Assembly: GCA_017459705.1 (NCBI GenBank)
Contig: JAFUCJ010000006.1
Span: 164,809-228,808 of the forward strand
Source of the DNA: Candidatus Saccharimonadota bacterium
GTDB taxonomy: Bacteria > Patescibacteriota > Saccharimonadia > Saccharimonadales > Saccharimonadaceae
Length of the DNA stretch: 64,000 nt
Direction: 5' to 3'
Positions 42,298 to 50,023 of the stretch are shown here, piece by piece. Every line of letters begins with the position of its first letter. Position 1 is the stretch's first letter. The notes below the pieces were generated by a model. The model worked only from the letters and a program-made list of their open reading frames with translations, did not search any database and was not told the origin of the DNA. A program made the translations under genes and the position numbers.

Positions 42298-44763
42298 ATG
42301 GTAACTGCGACCAAACTGCGACGAATGATATATGGTTTTTTCGTAGCCATATTCGCATTGACGGTAGTTTTCGCACGGCCGGTGTTGGCATTGACGGATG
42401 CCCAGAGGTTGCAGTTTTCGAGGAATAATATACTGTTTTATGATCCGGATGAGAATGGGTGCGCTACTGTATCTTCGAGTCATGGTGGCGGTAAATCCGA
42501 TGGAAGTGATGTTTATCTAATTGGCGATTCTATTACAAACCCATACAGTCTGAACGCAATTAGAAATGCATTGCCAGATGTCACCATTAATGCTAGGGCT
42601 GGCATATACTTCTCTCATAACATCGATAATGGGGAAAATCGTAGCGGGGTTGCAAGAATAAGCGAAATTGGTAACCAAGATATTTTAGTTTTTGCAGTGG
42701 GAACCAATGGTGGCATTGATTATGTTTATCATGACGATACTGAAAAATTTTTCTCCGCAATGTCTGGTCGTGATGTTAAAGTGATTCTAATGACAGTATA
42801 CTATTACGGTATGAGCCCTAATGGAGACAATGAAATGACTATCACGAACCGCAAGGTAAAGGAACTAGCGAATACATACGCGAATATTACATATTTTGAC
42901 TGGTATAGTGTAGCAGCATCTGATCCGGAAAAATACATTGCGCTAAGCGAAGGGATGGATTATCCGGTACACCCGACCGCGGAAGGCTCTTCAAAGTTCG
43001 CGGAGTTAATATTAGCGGCAGTAAATGACGTGACTTCGATGAATAGCGCATCATCTAGCAAAGCTAGTTCTAGCGGGCTGGTCGAGTCTCAAATTGAGTT
43101 TGTGAACAAATATCACGATATTGCTGTGTCGCTCAGTACAGATTATGGAATTCCGTGGGAGACCGTCATGGCGCAAGGAATCCTGGAATCGGCGAGTGGA
43201 ACATCGTTTTTCGCAACGGACCGTAACAACTTTTTTGGAATTGGAGCCTTCGATAGTAATCCGGACAACGCTTTTCACTACGATACGCCTGAGGACGGTT
43301 GGCGAGGATATTACGAGAATATCCGCGTAACAAGTACTTACCGTAATCATGGGGTTTTTTCCGGTAGTACTATAACTGATCCATATGAATACTTGGCTAC
43401 CATTAAGGAGGCTGGTTACGCGACGGCCGTCAATTACGTTGAGGCAGTAGGTGCAGTCATTCGTGGAATTGAAGCATATATGGCGGAGCGTGGCTGGCCG
43501 TCTTCCGCGCAAATTGCCGCGGCAAATCCGGCATGGTTTGAGAATGCCGCTAAAAATGCCGAAGGTGGACAGCCGGCCAACACCGTAAAAAACTCAAACG
43601 GTTCATATGATTACTGTAATAAAGTAAGTGACTACAAAACTACTTCGGGTGGCGTTTCTTATGGCACATATGATGGCTATTCTATCGCATTTCCGCTCGC
43701 TGGCGCCACCAAGGAAACCGTGCGTGGCTACGTGTCTACTTTGCCATGCGAAGGAGCAACTTATGGTTGTCATTATGGGCATGATAATCCTAGTGGTCCA
43801 GCGGCGGCAGCTTGGGACCTATGTTTCAACGGCAGTTCCAGTACTCCCTGCGACAATGCGACCGTAGTCTCTATTACCGATGGAGAGATTATAGGGGTTT
43901 CGTATGAAAGGACGCACAATGGCGAAACCGCACCATGTAATCATGTGCGAATAAGAAATTCAATCGATAATACGGTAATCGCATATATGCATTTAGCCTA
44001 CGAACCAGAGATTGTGGCAGGAACGCAAGTTAAAGCTGGGGACGTAATCGGCCATGTCAGCCCCGGGGTGAGCGCATGCAACGACCATTCCGTGCCGCAT
44101 GTGCATATCGATAAAGCCTCGGACCCAGCTTTAACTGGTGGACCATATGATTTTCAGAGAGATTCAGAAATCGTAGCAATGGTAAACGCTGGGTACTATG
44201 CTCTACCAGAAAACGAAGCCGAGCTCGCTTTAAAAGAAACCGCGGCAGCGTCCGGTGATGGAGTTAAACCAATCACGCCACTTAGCGTTTCCTCCGAGAG
44301 TATTGCTTGCGATAGTCACACGGTAGATCTAGGTGTTTATGAGAACGCGCATATTTCCGGCAACAAAATCTCAATCCGAAAATGTTCAATCCCTAACATT
44401 ATCCAGGCTGGTAGCGAAACTGGATACGCGATTGTAAACTCTCGCGTATCTGGCGCATTTTATGCTCTGGCCGCAAGATATAAAGAGCAGACTGGCAATA
44501 CATTATCCGCAGAGTCTTCTCTTAGAACATACGAACAACAAACTATTTTGTACAACTGTTACATTGAAAAAAATTGCAATAACGGCAATCTAGCCGCAGT
44601 GCCAGGTACATCAAACCATGAAGGCGGCTTAGCTATTGATTTTAGCATGGGTAGTGGAGGTTGGGATTCCGCTGTGAGTAAATTCTTTTATGACAACTTA
44701 AACGATTTTGGACTAAATAGGACGGTTTCAAGTGAACCGTGGCACGTGTCGCCGGGAGGATAA
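42298..44763 (+). CDS. Secreted four-domain murein hydrolase: SGNH, GH73, M23, M15/VanY
   Basis: 821 residues. Signal peptide 1-31 (cleavage near ARPVLA). SGNH hydrolase domain, about 70-245: LIGDSITNPY, VGTNGG and YPVHPTAEG. GH73 glucosaminidase-like domain, about 265-395: GILESASGTS with the catalytic glutamate and AGYATAVNYVE. M23 (LytM-type) metallopeptidase, about 460-611: GCHYGHDN, AAAWDLCF and VPHVHID. M15B/VanY carboxypeptidase, about 700-821: SNHEGGLAIDF and EPWHV. It should deacylate or de-O-acetylate wall glycan, cut the sugar chain, cut cross-bridges and trim stem peptides. No membrane anchor or wall-sorting signal. The ATG at 42298 is 6 nt after TATAAT (42286-42291); an upstream extension would run into the promoter. 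Confidence 0.9.
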   Translation: MVTATKLRRMIYGFFVAIFALTVVFARPVLALTDAQRLQFSRNNILFYDPDENGCATVSSSHGGGKSDGSDVYLIGDSITNPYSLNAIRNALPDVTINARAGIYFSHNIDNGENRSGVARISEIGNQDILVFAVGTNGGIDYVYHDDTEKFFSAMSGRDVKVILMTVYYYGMSPNGDNEMTITNRKVKELANTYANITYFDWYSVAASDPEKYIALSEGMDYPVHPTAEGSSKFAELILAAVNDVTSMNSASSSKASSSGLVESQIEFVNKYHDIAVSLSTDYGIPWETVMAQGILESASGTSFFATDRNNFFGIGAFDSNPDNAFHYDTPEDGWRGYYENIRVTSTYRNHGVFSGSTITDPYEYLATIKEAGYATAVNYVEAVGAVIRGIEAYMAERGWPSSAQIAAANPAWFENAAKNAEGGQPANTVKNSNGSYDYCNKVSDYKTTSGGVSYGTYDGYSIAFPLAGATKETVRGYVSTLPCEGATYGCHYGHDNPSGPAAAAWDLCFNGSSSTPCDNATVVSITDGEIIGVSYERTHNGETAPCNHVRIRNSIDNTVIAYMHLAYEPEIVAGTQVKAGDVIGHVSPGVSACNDHSVPHVHIDKASDPALTGGPYDFQRDSEIVAMVNAGYYALPENEAELALKETAAASGDGVKPITPLSVSSESIACDSHTVDLGVYENAHISGNKISIRKCSIPNIIQAGSETGYAIVNSRVSGAFYALAARYKEQTGNTLSAESSLRTYEQQTILYNCYIEKNCNNGNLAAVPGTSNHEGGLAIDFSMGSGGWDSAVSKFFYDNLNDFGLNRTVSSEPWHVSPGG

Positions 44764-44764
44764 A

Positions 44765-45454
44765 ATGAAAAGAGGATATAACAAAATAGTGCGGATTATA
44801 ATCATTTGTGGATGCGTGGCCGTTTTGGTCAGTATCGTCGGTTTTATAGTGAATTTCATTTTGAGTCGACCGCGTTATTTTACTAATTTAGATGAGGTAC
44901 ATTCGTCCATAAATTCTGGCCAGTGGCGCGATATAGAAGACTTGCTCATTAGCTACAATAGTCAGACAAACCCCGATGACGGCAACGTGGACAAAATTAT
45001 AGTCGCGTCGAACAGCTATTCTGAGTCATCAAGTGGCGGCACATTAGTTGCGTCATTTGCAGTAAATTTGGATGCAGTGGAGAGAAGCTACATGGTGTAC
45101 TATACGCGACCCGCCGATACGAGCGAACCTGCCCAAATCACAATCAACTGCCCACGTTATATATATAATAAATATCCGGAGACGCACTGTGTCGGTATGA
45201 ATAATAGCTCGGAAAGTATCGATCTGTATTTGCCGCAGGAGTTCACTTTAAAAAATGGGCAAACAGTTCGTATGGAATCTGGCTACAAGAACGGAATAAG
45301 CGCCGTCGTAATAAATTTTAAGAATTGTGGCAACTTAGACTTAATTCAGACAGCAACGACGCGCGCCAAGGAGGTAGTTCTATCTTTTGGTCTTAATCCT
45401 GATATGTATTATTTTGATGTGCCGCTCAATTATAAGAGCTGTTTAATTAAATAG
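44765..45454 (+). CDS. Membrane-anchored extracytoplasmic protein, operon with the murein hydrolase
   Basis: 229 residues, not recognised. Basic N-terminus (MKRGYNKIVR), one membrane helix (about 10-33), then an extracytoplasmic mixed alpha/beta domain with four cysteines (IICGC..., NCPRYIY, HCVGM, FKNCG, SCLIK) that could pair. It starts 1 nt after the hydrolase stop with GGGAGGAT as ribosome-binding site, so the pair is co-translated. Its layout (helix, linker, beta domain, terminal amphipathic segment) resembles the next gene, suggesting paralogous partners. Confidence 0.7.
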   Translation: MKRGYNKIVRIIIICGCVAVLVSIVGFIVNFILSRPRYFTNLDEVHSSINSGQWRDIEDLLISYNSQTNPDDGNVDKIIVASNSYSESSSGGTLVASFAVNLDAVERSYMVYYTRPADTSEPAQITINCPRYIYNKYPETHCVGMNNSSESIDLYLPQEFTLKNGQTVRMESGYKNGISAVVINFKNCGNLDLIQTATTRAKEVVLSFGLNPDMYYFDVPLNYKSCLIK

Positions 45455-45461
45455 GAGTAGT

Positions 45462-46088
45462 ATGTACCAAGATTCACAAAAAACGAAAACGCCATTAAGC
45501 AAACCTAGGATAGCATTATTAATAGTGTGTTGTATCTTGGTGGTTGTTAGTTTTATAATTGGTGGTTTGGCCCTTGACAATTCTAACACCACCAGCGACG
45601 ACGGTTTAATCGTTGAGGAAGCGAGCTCTAACGAGTCATATCTATATTACAGTAATCCAGCCTACATTGAAAGCATTATGGGGGTAGATTTTGTCAGTCA
45701 ATATAACGAGGGGCTGAAAAATATTCTACTGGATGACGCTGTGCGAGGAGACAACCAGTCAACCGCTGGACTACCGAGCAATGCCTACGTCTTTAACATT
45801 AACAACTCGAGCGTGCGAGGGGCCGTACGTTTTCCATTCTCAATTTATGATTTCGACTTCACAGTATCAGACGGCAGAAAATATACCGCACACTTTGCCA
45901 TCAATGGCGAATTATACGCCGGCATACTGCTCCACAGGGTCACACCAGCACAGCAATATGCCGATCTATACATCACCTTTGATAAAAAAAACGCTGGGGC
46001 CTATGATCGCGATTGGGTGGTTTCCGAGCTAATTACCTGGGCTAAGGAAATTTACCCGGACGGGGTAATAGTCACAACGGCAGAGTAG
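45462..46088 (+). CDS. Second membrane-anchored protein of the murein-hydrolase operon
   Basis: 208 residues, not recognised. Short cytoplasmic start, one membrane helix (about 19-41), acidic/serine linker, then a domain with FPFSIYDFDFTVSDGRKYTA, ELYAGILLHRV and a C-terminal WAKEIYPDGVIVT that parallels the upstream protein (RAKEVVLSFGLNPD). The two may form a surface complex that holds or controls the secreted hydrolase; this is inference from order only. GGAGTAGT precedes the ATG. Confidence 0.68.
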   Translation: MYQDSQKTKTPLSKPRIALLIVCCILVVVSFIIGGLALDNSNTTSDDGLIVEEASSNESYLYYSNPAYIESIMGVDFVSQYNEGLKNILLDDAVRGDNQSTAGLPSNAYVFNINNSSVRGAVRFPFSIYDFDFTVSDGRKYTAHFAINGELYAGILLHRVTPAQQYADLYITFDKKNAGAYDRDWVVSELITWAKEIYPDGVIVTTAE

Positions 46089-46137
46089 AAGAGTATCAGT
46101 TGTTACTGGTAACTTGGTCGGCAAGAATTTGTATATT

Positions 46138-47448
46138 TCATAGAAACATCGCCATAAACAGAGGCAAATGCTCGATTTGCTTGTCGTCAATGGTAAGGTT
46201 GGTCTTCTCCAACTTGATGCACCTGGTGACGGTCGGGTATTTCTGGATGATTATATTGAGAGATTTGGCCTGAGTATTGTTGCCGGATTTGACCTCGATG
46301 GCGGTAACATCGCCAGTGGGGTTAATCAGGAAGTCAACCTCGAGGGTGTTCTTGCGTTCGAAATACATGAGCGGGTGTCCATGCGCGGCAAGCTCAGAGG
46401 CCACGACATTTTCAACAATGCCACCTTGGTTCACTAGGTTATCGCCATCGAAGATGGCCTTCGTAACGCCTGGCTCAAGCATCGCCAGAAGTAGCCCCGT
46501 ATCGCGCAGGTAGATTTTGAAGCAGTCCGGCCTCGCGTTAGCCATCAATGGAGCAGCCGGCTCCTGCAAATTGTGACAGATATTGACCAAGCCGGCGTCT
46601 TTTAACCAGTTGATAGCCGAGCCGTATTTGCGTTCGCTGGCCGGCTCGGGGGATGGGTCGATATCCGCCCAAGTGAATTTTTTGTTTTTCTTGGCGAGCT
46701 GCATCGGAATACTATCAAAGGTGCGGAGGATCTTGGGCTTGTCGGACACAGATGCGTATTTTACAATGTCGTTACGATAATTGTCGAGCAGTGCGGCCTG
46801 CACTTCACGGGCGGAAGTCAGGCTGCCTGTTGCTAAATAAGCATTCACCACGGCCGGCATGCCACCGACTAGGAGAAATATGCGGAATAAATCAGCGAGG
46901 CGAGTGAGCTGCCCGGCGGGGAGTGGCTGGGATTTTGTAAAATGCTCCCTGGCAAGATCAATTACATCGTCGCTGACGCCGGTCGCCCAGAGAAACTCTT
47001 CAAAATCTAATGGCCGAAGTTCAAGAGAGCGCTCGTAGCCAACCGGATAGGAAGTGATTTCACGGTAGTAAAGCCCTAGAAGCGAGCCGGAAGCGATAAC
47101 ATCCAGTGTGCCATCAACAGCGAAAGTTTTGAGGGCGACACGGGCCCTAGGGCAAGCGCCGATCTCGTCTAGGAAAAGGATGGTCTTGCCTTTCTCAATC
47201 TTGACCCCAGGAAAGTTCACCTCGAGACCAAGCCGCAAGGTTCGAAAATCAAGGTCACCATCGAAAATGCTCTTCATGCTCGGCATCAGTTCAAAATTGA
47301 TATAGATGTAGTTTTCGTAATTGTCACGAGCGAATTGCTCAATGATGAAAGTCTTGCCAACCTGTCTAGCCCCGCGGACCAAGAGGCACGGTTTACGCTC
47401 CTCCTGTTTCCAGGCTAAAAGTTCGTCCATTATCTTGCGTTTCAACAT
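46138..47448 (-). CDS. AAA ATPase with DUF4143 / nuclease-like C-terminal domain (copy 2)
   Basis: 436 residues, the same length as copy 1 at 40691. Walker A VRGARQVGKT, Walker B TILFLDEIGA, SYPVGYERSLELRPLDFEEFL and the C-terminal EVDFLINPTGDVTAIEVKSG (nuclease-like D-x(n)-E-x-K). The two copies are divergent paralogues rather than a recent duplication. It sits at the right edge of the murein-hydrolase island, convergent with the operon. On the minus strand TTGCAA (within the first 33-bp repeat) and TAAAAT are 17 nt apart about 35-60 nt before the start. Confidence 0.85.
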   Translation of the reverse strand: MLKRKIMDELLAWKQEERKPCLLVRGARQVGKTFIIEQFARDNYENYIYINFELMPSMKSIFDGDLDFRTLRLGLEVNFPGVKIEKGKTILFLDEIGACPRARVALKTFAVDGTLDVIASGSLLGLYYREITSYPVGYERSLELRPLDFEEFLWATGVSDDVIDLAREHFTKSQPLPAGQLTRLADLFRIFLLVGGMPAVVNAYLATGSLTSAREVQAALLDNYRNDIVKYASVSDKPKILRTFDSIPMQLAKKNKKFTWADIDPSPEPASERKYGSAINWLKDAGLVNICHNLQEPAAPLMANARPDCFKIYLRDTGLLLAMLEPGVTKAIFDGDNLVNQGGIVENVVASELAAHGHPLMYFERKNTLEVDFLINPTGDVTAIEVKSGNNTQAKSLNIIIQKYPTVTRCIKLEKTNLTIDDKQIEHLPLFMAMFL

Positions 47449-47501
47449 AATACAGATATATAATCCTTACTAATTACGTCTATTTTACCATGCCACGGGT
47501 G

Positions 47502-47634
47502 AAATTGCAAGTTTTTCCTAGGAGTTTGGGATGGCAAATGCATGTTTTTCTGAGGACTTTGGGGTAGTAATTGCATGTTTTTCTGAGGACTTTTGGGCGG
47601 TAATTGCATGTTTTTCTGAGGACTTTGTGGGAGA
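47502..47634. repeat. Four tandem repeats of 33-34 bp upstream of ATPase copy 2
   Basis: Units begin at 47502, 47536, 47569 and 47602, with a partial fifth at 47635; consensus start AATTGCATGTTTTTCTGAGG. They fill the 195-nt gap between this ATPase start and the FtsA/PilM-like stop. The first unit contributes the -35-like TTGCAA on the minus strand. No spacers, so not CRISPR. Confidence 0.85.
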
Positions 47635-47643
47635 AATTACATA

Positions 47644-48873
47644 TTAATTCTGCAAAATCTTGTCGAGGCGGGCTTTCAGGCGGTTTTCTTTTGGGGCGCC
47701 GGCGAGCGTGTCGGTACCGACACGCATGAGGCCGAGCGCGGTCGCGAAGGAATAATCTAGTTCAATGCCGTCCTTGATGATGAGATTCGGCAGCTCGGCC
47801 ACTTCGAGCAAGTGTATCACTGGCCGACGGGCGAAGGCGAGCGATGTGTACCAATCGGACATCGCAAGCTGTTCTTGCAGAAGCGAGAGGCCGGCGCCCC
47901 CACCACACAGCACAATGTTGCGCGGGAGCGAACCGTTGCCACCATCGCCAAAATCTTCGAGGGCAACTTGGATTCCGGCAAGCCAGACTGAGAGGTTACG
48001 CGAAAGGGCCGTTTCCACTTTGGATTTTAACGCGTCATCTAGCGTGCCGGAATCGAATTGTAATTTGTATGCTTCGGCGGAAGCAAAATCAATGCCGAGG
48101 GATTCTTCGACTTGGTGAGTGAAACTACGCCCGCCGATGGAGAACATTTTCGTCCCCTCGACGCCTCCATCGTCGACCACGGCCACGTCTGTCGTGCCAC
48201 CACCAATATCCATCACGACGGCGGAGAAATTGGAGTCTAAATCGTCGCCGAGGCAGGCACGACAAACAGCGAATGGTTCGACTGCAACCGTTAACAAGTC
48301 TAGATTCAGCTCGGCGCAGACCTTCTCAATAGCCGCAACGTGAATCAGCGGCGCAAAGGCAGTATAAATCAAAATCGTAACATCGGAGCCCTTGAAGCCA
48401 ATTGGATTGGAAATCTTGTAGCCATCGATAGTAAGCGAGACAATGGCAGAATTAATCAAGCGGACTTCGACACTGTCGTTACCAGTTTCCAGAGCGACGG
48501 TGCGACGAGCATTCTCGCCGGCTTTTTGCTGGACTTTTTTGATGATATCCTGCATTTCGGACTCGGTAATCGGACGGTCGGGCAAAGATCTCTTGTAGTG
48601 GACTGTGGTCGTATTGCCTTTGATGAGTTCACCTGCGATACCGACCACGGTAAGATTGGCGCGTTCGCCAGCCTGATCTTCGGCACTGACTAGCGCTTCC
48701 TCACAAGTAGCAACGACGGCCGGAATGTCCGCAATCGCGCCAGCATACATACTACCGTCTTGTTGCTTGGCCTTGGCGGCACCTAGGATTTCCAAATCGC
48801 CTTTTTTGGTTGGCCGAGAGAGGACAGCCTTGACGTACTCTGTACCAATATCTAGACCTAGAATCGTACTCAT
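47644..48873 (-). CDS. FtsA/PilM-family actin-like ATPase
   Basis: 409 residues. Actin-fold phosphate loops GLDIGTEYVKAV and VMDIGGGTTDVAVV, adenosine motif NIVLCGGGAGL. Between subdomains 1A and 1B the insert with DGYKISNPIGFKGSDVTI resembles the FtsA 1C/SHS2 segment. The C-terminus (ENRLKARLDKILQN) could be an amphipathic membrane-targeting helix as in FtsA. It may organise division or, if PilM-like, type IV pili; ftsZ or pil genes are not in the window. TATAAT (48880-48885 minus) is 6 nt before the start, inside the end of the RluB-type gene. Confidence 0.82.
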   Translation of the reverse strand: MSTILGLDIGTEYVKAVLSRPTKKGDLEILGAAKAKQQDGSMYAGAIADIPAVVATCEEALVSAEDQAGERANLTVVGIAGELIKGNTTTVHYKRSLPDRPITESEMQDIIKKVQQKAGENARRTVALETGNDSVEVRLINSAIVSLTIDGYKISNPIGFKGSDVTILIYTAFAPLIHVAAIEKVCAELNLDLLTVAVEPFAVCRACLGDDLDSNFSAVVMDIGGGTTDVAVVDDGGVEGTKMFSIGGRSFTHQVEESLGIDFASAEAYKLQFDSGTLDDALKSKVETALSRNLSVWLAGIQVALEDFGDGGNGSLPRNIVLCGGGAGLSLLQEQLAMSDWYTSLAFARRPVIHLLEVAELPNLIIKDGIELDYSFATALGLMRVGTDTLAGAPKENRLKARLDKILQN

Positions 48874-49652
48874 GCTTCTATTATAACATATTTGCCGGGA
48901 GCGAGACCATTTAAAACATATTTGCCGAACTGGGTGCGATGAAGACGCGTAACTTGGTAGCCGAGGGCGGCAAAAGTACGGCGAATCTGGCGGTTGCGAC
49001 CCTCAGAAAGCACTACTGTATACTCGGCGGGTCCTGCCGCCGCATTTTTCACGCTGGACGGGTCCTGCCGCCGCATGTTCCCCCGCGCCAGCTGGCGTGG
49101 GGGTCCCCCAAGCGGCGTCACCGACGGCACATCTCCTGCGGCCGAACCGCGAATTACCGTAAACTTCGATGGGCCGTCGTCAAGCATGACGCCGTAGTCG
49201 GAAATCATTTGCTGATGGAGCGGGGCGAGGGGATGGTTCAGAGTGACTTCGTAGATTTTCTCCTTGCGAAACTTCGGGTGAGTCATCTGGAAAGCGAAAT
49301 CACCGTCGTTGGTCAGCAGGATTAACCCCGAAGTGTCTTTGTCAAGGCGACCGACGGTCTTCAAATTGTGATATTTCTCGGGCAGAAGCTCGTAGAGAGT
49401 AGGTGTAAAGCCCTGAGCACGGCGACTACAAACGTAGCCGGCCGGCTTGTTAAGGGCGAGATACAAGTATTCCGTTTCAAATGGGATTATCTTATTATTA
49501 TAGCATACTTTGGAATTATTGTCAATATGGGCACCTAGGATGGCAGTGGAGCCATCGACGGTGATTTTGCCGGCAGCAATTAGGTCGTCGGCTTCACGGC
49601 GCGAGACGCCGAGACGCGCCGCAAGGAACTTATTGAGACGAACGGGATTCAC
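48870..49652 (-). CDS. RluB/RsuA-type pseudouridine synthase with palindromic insert
   Basis: 260 residues. N-terminal S4 RNA-binding domain (RLNKFLAARLGVSRREADDLI), catalytic aspartate in VGRLDKDTSGLILLT and C-terminal EGRNRQIRRTFAALGY. It isomerises a uridine in 23S (RluB) or 16S (RsuA) rRNA; the exact target is uncertain. About 40 residues (from AAGDVPSVTP to NAAAGPAEYT) are encoded by a palindromic element at 49057-49125 plus a partial copy at 49025. It starts with GTG overlapping the response regulator stop, and overlaps the FtsA-like start by 4 nt. A perfect promoter consensus lies inside (49497-49525). Confidence 0.88.
   Translation of the reverse strand: MNPVRLNKFLAARLGVSRREADDLIAAGKITVDGSTAILGAHIDNNSKVCYNNKIIPFETEYLYLALNKPAGYVCSRRAQGFTPTLYELLPEKYHNLKTVGRLDKDTSGLILLTNDGDFAFQMTHPKFRKEKIYEVTLNHPLAPLHQQMISDYGVMLDDGPSKFTVIRGSAAGDVPSVTPLGGPPRQLARGNMRRQDPSSVKNAAAGPAEYTVVLSEGRNRQIRRTFAALGYQVTRLHRTQFGKYVLNGLAPGKYVIIEA
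49025..49045. repeat. Partial family-1 palindromic element in rluB
   Basis: CGGCGGGTCCTGCCGCCGC and two more bases repeat the left end of the full copy 31 nt downstream. Confidence 0.6.
49057..49125. repeat. Palindromic element, family 1, in rluB
   Basis: Left GACGGGTCCTGCCGCCGCAT, centre CCCCC...GGGGG, right GCGGCGTCACCGAC. Translated on the minus strand in a frame different from the mnmA copy ([20 protein letters not shown]). Confidence 0.8.
49497..49525 (-). promoter_or_regulatory. Perfect sigma70 consensus inside rluB
   Basis: Minus strand TTGACA (49525-49520), 17 nt, TGC, TATAAT (49502-49497). Sense orientation, about 620 nt upstream of the FtsA-like gene. Confidence 0.5.
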
Positions 49653-50023
49653 TGACGGTCTCCGAGTACCTCATGAATGACATTGATGACATCCTCAATA
49701 CCCACTTGCGATTTGACGAGATAACGATCACAACCAAGACGCTCACCGCGCTCGCGTTGGTCGTCGCTAGACAAGGCCGTCATCATGATAATATGGATGT
49801 TGGCAGTTTCGGGGGTATTGCGCAGAATATCCAGCATGTCGAACCCGGAAATCTTGGGCATCATGACATCGGCGAGAATCAAATCTGGCTTTTCGCGCAC
49901 CGCCACGGCAAGAGCTTCTTCGCCATCGCCGGCCGATACGACATTGTACCCCTCGGCCGTGATACGGATACTATATATTTCTCTGAGAGCTGCGTCATCT
50001 TCCACTACCATTATTTTACTCAT
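49649..50023 (-). CDS. Single-domain response regulator
   Basis: 124 residues, receiver domain only. The acidic pocket is VVEDDAALREI, the phosphoacceptor aspartate is in PDLILADVMMP, followed by MMTALSS and the lysine in YLVKSQV. No DNA-binding output domain, so it should act by protein contact, like CheY or Spo0F. AGGAGG precedes the ATG. It overlaps the kinase gene upstream by 4 nt and the pseudouridine synthase downstream by 4 nt. Confidence 0.92.
   Translation of the reverse strand: MSKIMVVEDDAALREIYSIRITAEGYNVVSAGDGEEALAVAVREKPDLILADVMMPKISGFDMLDILRNTPETANIHIIMMTALSSDDQRERGERLGCDRYLVKSQVGIEDVINVIHEVLGDRQ

Noticed and set aside
47502..47640. CRISPR array
   Set aside because: The 33-bp units follow each other directly with no unique spacers, and no cas gene is in the window.
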